A DNA stretch of 62,864 nucleotides from Gordonia sp. UBA5067. Its GTDB lineage: Bacteria; Actinomycetota; Actinomycetes; Mycobacteriales; Mycobacteriaceae. How positions within the stretch are numbered: position 1 is the stretch's first letter; every line of letters begins with the position of its first letter. The stretch is taken from positions 19,750 through 82,613 of the forward strand of contig NZ_DIAX01000002.1 in assembly GCF_002414845.1 (NCBI RefSeq), written 5' to 3'. The notes under the pieces are model-generated. The model had not been told where the DNA came from. It saw only the letters and a list, made by a program, of their open reading frames with translations, and made no database searches. Made by a program: the position numbers and the translations under genes. This document shows, one piece after another, positions 56,567 to 62,864 of the stretch.

Positions 56567-57130
56567 CTAGCGTGCTGCTAGCGCCGCGTCGATGTGGTCC
56601 AGCAACGGATCTGCCGTGGTGGCCGTCAGCCATCTCCGGTAGCCGAACTCGACGACGGCCAGCACGGTCGTGACCAGGACGCCGGCCCGCAGGTCGTCGG
56701 GATCGGTGAGGTGCAGGCGTTCGGCGGTAATCGCCATGAGTCGTGCCCGATCGTCGTCGTCAATCATTCGAACGCGGTCGAGGATGCCCGGTACGTCGGC
56801 GATAATCTCGCGCCACCGCGATGGAGCGGTGTCACGGATTGACTGCGTTTGCTCGCGGATCGCCGAGATCAGGTCTGCCTCCGGCGACGAGGTTTGGGTG
56901 GTGCGGAATCTTTCGACGATGGCCGCACTGCTGGCCCTGATCGGGCGCAGCAGCAGGTCCTCTTTGGTCGGGACGTGGCGGTAGTACGTGCTGGCCGACA
57001 CCCCGGCGGCAGCAGCGATCTGGTCGGTGGTGACCGCGTCGTACCCGTGTTCGGTGAACAGGCTTAGCGCGGCGATATCGATCGCCCGGCGCACGTGTTC
57101 ACGCTGTCGTGCGCGCAGGGGGGAACTCAT
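56567..57130 (-). CDS. TetR-family regulator, divergent from kstD
   Basis: 187 residues from ATG 57130. The DNA-binding domain is RRAIDIAALSLFTEHGYDAVTTDQIAAAAGVSASTYYRHVPTKEDLL (read in two blocks). The C-terminal domain has a TetR_C pattern with IVERFRTTQ and VEFGYRRWL. It is not clearly KstR or KstR2, which have different C-terminal domains. Its gene and the dehydrogenase gene are transcribed away from each other, 54 bp apart, and share the palindrome at 57169-57183, so it probably controls both. Confidence 0.92.
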   Translation of the reverse strand: MSSPLRARQREHVRRAIDIAALSLFTEHGYDAVTTDQIAAAAGVSASTYYRHVPTKEDLLLRPIRASSAAIVERFRTTQTSSPEADLISAIREQTQSIRDTAPSRWREIIADVPGILDRVRMIDDDDRARLMAITAERLHLTDPDDLRAGVLVTTVLAVVEFGYRRWLTATTADPLLDHIDAALAAR

Positions 57131-57168
57131 CGCCTCACTCTGACACAGAGCGCGACCAACCCTTAATG

Positions 57169-57183
57169 TGATAGTAACTGTCA
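57169..57183. promoter_or_regulatory. operator between TetR and the dehydrogenase
   Basis: TGATAGT-a-ACTGTCA, 15 bp with one mismatch between arms. It ends one base before the ATG of the dehydrogenase (57185), where repressor binding would block expression, and is 39 bp upstream of the TetR start. The sequence does not match the KstR (TnnAACnnGTTnnA) pattern, which suggests a different regulon. Confidence 0.65.
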
Positions 57184-57184
57184 T

Positions 57185-58861
57185 ATGGAACGAAACTATC
57201 AAAATGGTGATGTGGTGCAAGAAGTTGACGTGGTAGTTGTCGGGTCTGGCGCGGCCGGGATGGCGGCCGCGATCACCGCGGCCCGCAGTGGACTCGACGT
57301 GGCCCTGGTGGAGAAGTCGTCACGGTGGGGTGGATCGACGGCCCGGTCGGGCGGCGGGATCTGGATCCCGGGCAACGACGAGCTCGTGGCGAATGCGGGT
57401 GCGGACACCCTCGACGACGCGCGTCGCTACCTGCACGCATTGGCCGGCGGGGACGTCGATGAACGCCGGATCGATACATTTGTCGATCGCGGAGCCGAAG
57501 CCCTGCGGGCGCTGTGTGACTGGGCGCCGCTGCGGCTGATGTGGGTCAAGGGGTATTCGGACTACCTGCCGGAGAAGCCCGGCGGACGGGCGGCCGGCCG
57601 ATCGGTGGAACCGCGGCCGTTCGACGTGCGTGCGCTGGGCGACGACTACGCCACGATGGAGCCGTTCTACACCAAGACACCACTCAATGTTGTGGTGGCA
57701 CAAGGGGATTACAAATGGTTGAGCACCGGAATGCGTCATTGGCGCGGCCCGCAGCGGATGGTCAAGATCGGTGCCCGCACGATGCTGGCGAAGCTACGCG
57801 GACAGCGCCTCGTCGGCATGGGTGGGGCGCTGGTTGCCGCGCTGATGGTCGGAATGCGTGACGCTGGCGTGGACATTCGGCTGGGGTGCGGGATGGCCGA
57901 GCTGATCGTCGACGATGACCGGGTGACCGGCGTGCTACTCGACGATGGGACGCGGCTGACCGCCCGTCGCGGAGTGATCCTCGGGAGTGGCGGCTTCGAT
58001 CACAATGCGGCGATGCGCACGCGCTACCACCGACCGCCGGCAGGTGCGGACCTTTCGCTGGGCGCGGCGTCGAATACCGGTGACGGGATCGTTGCGGCCA
58101 CGAAACTCGGTGCTGCGGTCGACCTGATGGATGATGCCTGGTGGGCACCGTCCATCCCGCTGCCAAGTGGTCCATGGTTTGCGCTCGCCGAGCGCTCGCT
58201 GCCTCGCAGCATCATCGTCAACGATCGCGGCGCCCGGTTCATGAACGAGTCGTTGCCGTATGTGGAGGCCACCCATGCAATGTTCGGTGGGCCGAATGGC
58301 AGCGGGCAGGGTCCGGCACAGAATCTGCCGGCCTGGCTGATCTTCGATCAGGGCTATCGCGATCGATACCTGTTCGCCGGACGCGCGGCGAAGGCGCCGC
58401 TGCCCAAGCGTTGGTTCGACAGTGGTGCGCTCATCCGGGCCGACTCGGTGACCGAACTCGCCGCGCGGCTGGCGCTGCCCGACGGTGCGCTCGAGGCGAC
58501 GATCGACCGGTTCAACGTTGCGGCCAGAGGCGGCGTCGACGACGAGTTCGGCCGTGGTGAGTCGGCGTATGACCATTACTACGGTGACATCACCAACAAG
58601 CCGAATCCGAGTCTTGGGGAGCTCGTGCGCCCGCCCTTCTACGCGGCCTCGATCGTGCCCGCGGACTTGGGCACCAAAGGTGGGGTCATCACCGACGAAC
58701 GGGCCCGGGTCCTGCGCTCCGACGGTTCGCCGATCGTGGGACTCTATGCGGCGGGCAACGTCTCGTCGGCGGTGATGGGCCACACCTACGCCGGTCCGGG
58801 CGCAACGATCGGACCGGCCCTGGTCTTCGGGTATCTGGCCGCGTGCGATCTCGTCGGATGA
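57185..58861 (+). CDS. kstD: FAD-dependent 3-ketosteroid-delta1-dehydrogenase-like
   Basis: 558 residues, Rossmann-type FAD binding (VVVVGSGAAGMAAAITA). The KstD signature residues are in place: Tyr in GYSDYLPEKPGG, Tyr in MNESLPYVE, and Tyr535/Gly539 in GHTYAGPGATIGP, which in the solved enzyme place the catalytic Tyr and the carbonyl-binding glycine. It introduces a 1,2-double bond into the A ring of 3-ketosteroids. There is no kshA/hsa gene nearby, so it may belong to a side route. The start is ATG 57185; GTG 57212 is an alternative. Upstream TetR and operator suggest ligand induction. Confidence 0.9.
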   Translation: MERNYQNGDVVQEVDVVVVGSGAAGMAAAITAARSGLDVALVEKSSRWGGSTARSGGGIWIPGNDELVANAGADTLDDARRYLHALAGGDVDERRIDTFVDRGAEALRALCDWAPLRLMWVKGYSDYLPEKPGGRAAGRSVEPRPFDVRALGDDYATMEPFYTKTPLNVVVAQGDYKWLSTGMRHWRGPQRMVKIGARTMLAKLRGQRLVGMGGALVAALMVGMRDAGVDIRLGCGMAELIVDDDRVTGVLLDDGTRLTARRGVILGSGGFDHNAAMRTRYHRPPAGADLSLGAASNTGDGIVAATKLGAAVDLMDDAWWAPSIPLPSGPWFALAERSLPRSIIVNDRGARFMNESLPYVEATHAMFGGPNGSGQGPAQNLPAWLIFDQGYRDRYLFAGRAAKAPLPKRWFDSGALIRADSVTELAARLALPDGALEATIDRFNVAARGGVDDEFGRGESAYDHYYGDITNKPNPSLGELVRPPFYAASIVPADLGTKGGVITDERARVLRSDGSPIVGLYAAGNVSSAVMGHTYAGPGATIGPALVFGYLAACDLVG

Positions 58862-59019
58862 GTGCGGTGGCCCGGGCCGAGGTTGCAGATGTGGCGCGAT
58901 TTCCCGAGCCGAGATGCTGGGTGAAGAACGTCGCTGCGTGAAGAATGTCATCTTGTCTAACCGGGCCTGCGAATCAAGACTGAATACGTGGATCAGGTTG
59001 GCTGCGAAGGAGGAGTGTC

Positions 59020-59775
59020 ATGAAGGTCGTGGTCGTCGGGGCCAGCGGAACGATGGGCAAATACGTCAGTGACCGGCTCGAGCAGCGGGACGTTGAGGTT
59101 GTCCGTGCACATCGGGGCAGCGGGGTCGACGCGCAGTCCGGAACGGGGCTCGCCGACGCGCTCGCCGGCGCGGAGATGGTGGTGGACTGTCTCAACGTGA
59201 CGACGCAGTCGGCGCGGACGGCGAAGACGTTTTTCAGTACCGCGGCCGGCAACATTGCCGACGCCGCCACCGCGGCCGGGGCCCGGGTGGTCTGTCTATC
59301 GATCTGCAACGCGGCGGATCCGGCGGTCAATCGTCGAATGGGCTACTACCAGGGCAAGGCTGCGCAGGAAGCGGTCTATCGGGACCGGCTCGACGACCGG
59401 TTGACGATCGTGCGCACCACCCAATGGTTCGAGTTGGCGGACACGGTGAGCAAGCAGCTGGCGCTCGGACCGGTCGCGGTGATGCCGCACATGATGACGG
59501 CACCGCTGGCCGCCGCCGACGGCGCCGAGGTGATCGTCGAGCAGGTGCTGCAGCCGGGTCCGGCGGTCCTCGAGGTGCGCGGACCGCGGCAACTCGACCT
59601 CGTCGAGGTGGCGCGAGCCCTCTGGGCGGCGCGCGGAGAGCATCGGATCGTCGTGCCGATCCGGTTCGGGGGCGCGGCGATGCGCAACGGCGGCCTGATT
59701 CCCGACCACCCCGATGTCACCACCGGGACGACGCTGGATCAGTGGCTCACAGCTTCCGCAGGCGCACCCGATTGA
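59020..59775 (+). CDS. NmrA-like NAD(P)-binding protein
   Basis: 251 residues with an N-terminal Rossmann fold ([14 protein letters not shown], GxxGxxG type). The segment [19 protein letters not shown] and the [16 protein letters not shown] motif (YxxGK) relate it to atypical SDRs of the NmrA/HSCARG class, which sense NADPH or act as oxidoreductases. A lost catalytic Ser makes catalysis uncertain. ATG 59020 is preceded by AAGGAGG. The 158-bp gap upstream shows nothing but a possible promoter. The 3' end overlaps the convergent coaA end by 29 bp. Confidence 0.86.
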   Translation: MKVVVVGASGTMGKYVSDRLEQRDVEVVRAHRGSGVDAQSGTGLADALAGAEMVVDCLNVTTQSARTAKTFFSTAAGNIADAATAAGARVVCLSICNAADPAVNRRMGYYQGKAAQEAVYRDRLDDRLTIVRTTQWFELADTVSKQLALGPVAVMPHMMTAPLAAADGAEVIVEQVLQPGPAVLEVRGPRQLDLVEVARALWAARGEHRIVVPIRFGGAAMRNGGLIPDHPDVTTGTTLDQWLTASAGAPD

Positions 59776-60685
59776 TCGAGTGATCGGTGTCCTTGCGCAG
59801 GACGAGGTCGGCGCGGGGACGGGTCGGGAGGATGTTGTCCACCAGGTTCGGCCGGTTGATCGAGGTCCAGATGTCGCGAGCGGCAGCGGTTGCCTGCACA
59901 TCGTTGAGTCCGGCATAGGAGTGGAAGTGTGAATTGGGGTCGGCGAAGGAGGTGGTCCGCATCTGCAGGAAGCGCGAGACGTACCACTTCTCGATGTCGA
60001 CGGTCTTCGCATCGACATAGACCGAGAAGTCGAACAGATCCGAGATCTGCAATGTTCGGCCGGTCTGCAGCACGTTCAACCCCTCGATGATGAGGATGTC
60101 GGGCTGGCGGACGTAGTGCCGCACATCGGGGACGATGTCGTAGGTCAGGTGCGAGTACACCGGCGCGGTGACCTCGCGGGCCCCGGATTTGACCTCGGTG
60201 ACGAAGCGCAGCAGGCCGCGGCGGTCGTAGGACTCCGGGAAACCCTTGCGGTGCATGATTCCGCGCCGTTCGAGCTCGCGCGTCGGGTAGAGAAATCCGT
60301 CGGTGGTGACCAGATCGACCTTCGGGTGGGTGTCCCAGCGGGCCAGCAGCGTGGCCAGCAGGCGGGCGGTGGTCGACTTGCCGACTGCGACGCTGCCAGC
60401 GATCCCGATGACGAACGGCACCTGGCGCGAGGTCTGCAGTTCGCCGAGGAACGTCGATGTCGCGGCGTAGAGGCGTTGCCGGGCGGCAACGCGCAAATGG
60501 ATGAGGCGGGACAGCGGGAGGTAGACGTCGGCAACCTCGGCGAGGTCGAGTCGCTCGCCGATACCCGCGATTGTGTCGAGTTCACCCTGGGTCAGCACCA
60601 TCGGCATCGCCTCGCGCAATTCGCGCCATTGCCTGCGGTCGAGCTCCAGGTACAAGCTGGGGTCGCGCCCCGAGGTTCGTTTCAC
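59747..60685 (-). CDS. coaA: pantothenate kinase, type I
   Basis: Phosphorylates pantothenate, the first step of coenzyme A synthesis. 312 residues from GTG 60685, the same length as M. tuberculosis CoaA (Rv1092c); a GTG at 60778 would add 31 poorly conserved residues. The P-loop GSVAVGKST (about 97-105), the pantothenate motif [37 protein letters not shown], and [12 protein letters not shown] are complete, and the C-terminal [17 protein letters not shown] closely matches the family. It is convergent and overlapping with the NmrA-like gene, and divergent from the DUF885-type peptidase. Confidence 0.95.
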   Translation of the reverse strand: MKRTSGRDPSLYLELDRRQWRELREAMPMVLTQGELDTIAGIGERLDLAEVADVYLPLSRLIHLRVAARQRLYAATSTFLGELQTSRQVPFVIGIAGSVAVGKSTTARLLATLLARWDTHPKVDLVTTDGFLYPTRELERRGIMHRKGFPESYDRRGLLRFVTEVKSGAREVTAPVYSHLTYDIVPDVRHYVRQPDILIIEGLNVLQTGRTLQISDLFDFSVYVDAKTVDIEKWYVSRFLQMRTTSFADPNSHFHSYAGLNDVQATAAARDIWTSINRPNLVDNILPTRPRADLVLRKDTDHSINRVRLRKL

Positions 60686-60798
60686 CCGCGGCCCCGGTCG
60701 GGTCGGGTCCGCGCTCTTCGCTGCGTGATACCGGACGGCATTGGACAAGCCTATTTCCCCCGCGCCGACACCCGCCACGCGGGAGGGGCGATTGTGGA

Positions 60799-62022
60799 AT
60801 GCTCGGCACCGTGAACGTCCACGACGACGACGAGATCGTCACCGAATACCTGCGCATTGGCCTGGCCTTCGACCTCCTCGAAGAAGGATTCGTCGACGCC
60901 TACACCGGCGACCCCGGGCTACGCGCGCAGGTCCGTGACGAGGGCGTCCCGGACCCGGTGGTGCTGGGCCGTCGCGCCGCCCAGTTGCGCGATCGACTGC
61001 CCGCCGGTCTGACGCCGGCGCGGGCCGCCTTCGTCTCCTCGCACCTGCGGGCGCTGGAGTGCTCCGCCGCCCGGTTCGCCGGCGAGGACGTCGGATTCGT
61101 CGACGAGGTGAGTGCCTACTTCGACGTCGACATCATGCCGCAGGATCCCGACGCCTATCGCCGGTCGCATCGAGAGTTGGCCGACGCCCTCGGCGTCGCC
61201 GACGACCCGGAAACGCTGCGCGGTGCCTACCGCAGCTATCAACGGGCCAACGAGATCCCCGCCGAACGGCTGGGCGACTGCGTGCGGGCGTTCGCGTCGG
61301 CCCTGCGCGACGAGGTGCGCAAGACGGTGGACCTGCCGGTCACCGAGACGGTGGAGTTCGAAATCGTCGCCGACCAACCGTGGTCCGGATTTAACTACTA
61401 CCTCGGCGACTACACCTCGCGGGTCGCGATCAACACCGATGTGCCCCAACACCTGTCGTCGCTGCCCCACCTGATCGCGCACGAGGCCTATCCCGGCCAC
61501 CACACCGAGCACTGCCGCAAGGAGGAAATCCTCGTCGGCGGCGGCCAGCGCGAGCAGACCATCTTCCTGGTCAATACGCCGCAGTGCCTGATGGCCGAGG
61601 GACTCGCCGATCATGCGTTGCGCGCTGCCCTTGGGCCGGACTGGCCGCACTGGGCGGCGGCGGTCTACGCCGACCTCGGCCTGCGATTCGACGCGCAGCG
61701 GGCGGCGGCGGTGGGCGAGGCGACCGCCGGGTTGCTCGCGGTGCGCCAGGACGCCGCGCTCATGCTGCACGATCGCCATGCCGATGCCGTCGAGGTCACG
61801 CAGTTCCTCGCCCGATGGCTCCTGGTCAGTGAGGATCGTGCCCGGCAGATGCTGCGCTTCCTCACCTCGCCGCTGTGGCGCGCATACATCAGCACCTACG
61901 TCGAGGGGTACCGACTACTCGGGGAGTGGCTCGATGCCGGTGCCGACCGGCCGGTGCGATTCGCCCGGCTCCTCGACGAGCCGCTGACCCCGGCGCGGCT
62001 GCGGGCGGAGTTGTCCCACTAA
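60799..62022 (+). CDS. DUF885-type metallopeptidase-like protein
   Basis: 407 residues, all-helical. The zinc-binding motif is HEAYPGHH (His228, His234, His235) with a downstream Glu in [11 protein letters not shown], as in the DUF885/thermolysin-like dipeptidyl carboxypeptidase group. The start is ATG 60799 ([12 protein letters not shown]) with GGGAGGGG at good spacing; a GTG at 60811 also fits. There is no signal peptide. It lies between divergent coaA and glyA and resembles cytoplasmic actinobacterial DUF885 proteins, which process small peptides or are uncharacterised. Length is shorter than the 550-600 residues usual for full DUF885. Confidence 0.88.
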   Translation: MLGTVNVHDDDEIVTEYLRIGLAFDLLEEGFVDAYTGDPGLRAQVRDEGVPDPVVLGRRAAQLRDRLPAGLTPARAAFVSSHLRALECSAARFAGEDVGFVDEVSAYFDVDIMPQDPDAYRRSHRELADALGVADDPETLRGAYRSYQRANEIPAERLGDCVRAFASALRDEVRKTVDLPVTETVEFEIVADQPWSGFNYYLGDYTSRVAINTDVPQHLSSLPHLIAHEAYPGHHTEHCRKEEILVGGGQREQTIFLVNTPQCLMAEGLADHALRAALGPDWPHWAAAVYADLGLRFDAQRAAAVGEATAGLLAVRQDAALMLHDRHADAVEVTQFLARWLLVSEDRARQMLRFLTSPLWRAYISTYVEGYRLLGEWLDAGADRPVRFARLLDEPLTPARLRAELSH

Positions 62023-62032
62023 ACTCGCCGGT

Positions 62033-62864
62033 ATGGCTGAGGCGAATGAGGCAACGTCGGTGAATGCGATGTCCCTGGCGGAGCTCGATCCCGATGTCGC
62101 CGCGGCGATGAACGGCGAGCTTACCCGGCAGCGCGACACCCTGGAGATGATCGCGTCGGAGAATTTTGTGCCGCGCGCGGTGCTCCAGGCGCAGGGCAGT
62201 GTGCTGACTAACAAATATGCCGAGGGCTATCCGGGACGCCGCTACTACGGCGGGTGCGAGTACGTCGACGTCGTCGAGGACATTGCGCGCGACCGGGCCA
62301 AAGAGTTGTTCGGCGCCGAATTCGCCAACGTGCAGCCGCATTCGGGGGCGCAGGCCAACGCCGCAGTGCTGATGTCGTTGATGGAGCCGGGGGAGACGCT
62401 GCTCGGTCTCGACCTCGCCCACGGTGGTCACCTCACGCACGGCATGCGGCTGAACTTCTCGGGCAAGCTCTACGAGAACGTCTTCTACGGCGTGAGCAAG
62501 GAAGACTTCCGCATCGACATGGACGCGGTGCGCAAGATCGCCCTCGATACCAGGCCGAAGGTCATCTGCGCCGGCTGGTCGGCGTACCCGCGGACTCTCG
62601 ACTTTGCCGCGTTCCGCGCCATCGCCGACGAGGTCGGCGCCTTCCTGTGGGTCGACATGGCCCACTTCGCCGGGCTGGTTGCGGCCGGGCTGCATCCCAA
62701 CCCGGTGCCGCATGCGGACGTCGTCTCGACGACTGTGCACAAGACGCTGGGCGGGCCACGCTCCGGGCTGATCCTGGCGAAGAAGGAATTCGGCAAGAAG
62801 CTCAACTCGGCGGTCTTCCCCGGCCAGCAGGGCGGACCGTTGATGCACGTGATCGCCGCCAAGG
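62033..62864 (+). CDS. glyA: serine hydroxymethyltransferase (5' part, runs off the right edge)
   Basis: Interconverts serine and glycine with transfer of a one-carbon unit to tetrahydrofolate. 277 codons are visible. The start ATG 62033 gives [18 protein letters not shown], then [13 protein letters not shown], the conserved [42 protein letters not shown], and the PLP lysine Lys237 in [13 protein letters not shown]. The frame is open to the edge and the last quarter is missing. It corresponds to glyA1 (Rv1093) next to coaA, and completes the mycobacterial-type block. Confidence 0.95.
   Translation, partial: MAEANEATSVNAMSLAELDPDVAAAMNGELTRQRDTLEMIASENFVPRAVLQAQGSVLTNKYAEGYPGRRYYGGCEYVDVVEDIARDRAKELFGAEFANVQPHSGAQANAAVLMSLMEPGETLLGLDLAHGGHLTHGMRLNFSGKLYENVFYGVSKEDFRIDMDAVRKIALDTRPKVICAGWSAYPRTLDFAAFRAIADEVGAFLWVDMAHFAGLVAAGLHPNPVPHADVVSTTVHKTLGGPRSGLILAKKEFGKKLNSAVFPGQQGGPLMHVIAAK

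Noticed and set aside
60686..60778. Extended coaA N-terminus to GTG 60778
   Set aside because: 31 additional residues ([12 protein letters not shown]...) are not in the family, while GTG 60685 gives the family length of 312. It remains a possibility because neither site has a clear ribosome-binding site.
1..62864. Insertion sequence, prophage, integrase or toxin-antitoxin system
   Set aside because: I found no transposase, recombinase or phage-structural motif, no terminal inverted repeats around a mobile gene, and the XRE gene at 44628 has no toxin partner.

Overview
The window is about 63 kb of high-GC, densely coded actinobacterial chromosome. The lineage is almost certainly Mycobacteriales (Corynebacteriales), resembling Gordonia, Williamsia or Rhodococcus. 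The evidence is mycothiol S-conjugate amidase (mca), two MMPL/MmpL-type lipid exporters, a ketosteroid dehydrogenase, F420-type luciferase-like oxidoreductases, many GTG starts and ATGA/GTGA-coupled gene pairs. From 33 kb to the right end, the gene order follows the Mycobacterium tuberculosis Rv1072-Rv1093 region as I remember it: BI-1 protein, fadA3-like thiolase, Rv1075c-like GDSL protein, cbs, metB, greA, DUF4307, mca, Rv1083, Rv1084, hemolysin III, short-chain Z-prenyl synthase, coaA, glyA. Lineage-specific modules are inserted into it. I see no insertion sequence, prophage, CRISPR array or integrase.

Layout. 0-2.1 kb, minus strand: the N-terminal part of an acyl-CoA dehydrogenase, a membrane protein and trpF. 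2.2-8.1 kb, plus: a coiled-coil protein, an exported amidase, then the high-affinity phosphate system pstS-pstC-pstA-pstB-phoU, with a PHO-box-like direct repeat before pstS. 8.2-12.1 kb, minus: P450, AlkA-like glycosylase, LLM oxidoreductase, GNAT. 12.3-14 kb, plus: a DsbA-like/CcdA-like thiol redox pair. 14-16.3 kb, minus: SnoaL, LLM and SDR genes. 16.5-20.3 kb, plus: a large membrane-anchored cupredoxin-NirK fusion and a choloylglycine-hydrolase-family enzyme. 20.5-22.8 kb, minus: tRNA-Leu(UAA), two pirins and a MarR regulator with an operator. 22.9-27.8 kb: PAP2 phosphatase, DUF347-like membrane protein and histidine kinase (plus), convergent with an OmpR-family regulator and a small exported protein (minus), then a secreted esterase. 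27.9-33.2 kb: an uncharacterised protein/APH-like kinase pair (minus) and an MmpL/TetR pair (plus).

33.3-62.9 kb is the conserved core described above. Its insertions are an SRPBCC protein, a YtcJ-like lipoprotein amidohydrolase, a TetR/MMPL pair, an XRE regulator, a queuosine-precursor transporter, aroG, a PepSY/membrane-protein/exported-protein cluster, and TetR/KstD/NmrA genes.

Regulation is readable at several points. aroG (DAHP synthase) is preceded by a 25-codon leader peptide with a Tyr-Trp-Arg-Phe run and a U-tailed terminator hairpin, the architecture of ribosome-mediated attenuation by aromatic amino acids. Palindromes lie at the MMPL, KstD, MmpL and pirin promoters next to their TetR or MarR genes. 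An 11-bp-spaced direct repeat typical of OmpR-family regulators lies between the small exported protein and the esterase. Two copies of an identical-length 50-bp hairpin with mostly compensated arm differences sit 3' of phoU and of the XRE gene, both in convergent intergenic regions. No gene-free stretch exceeds about 250 bp.
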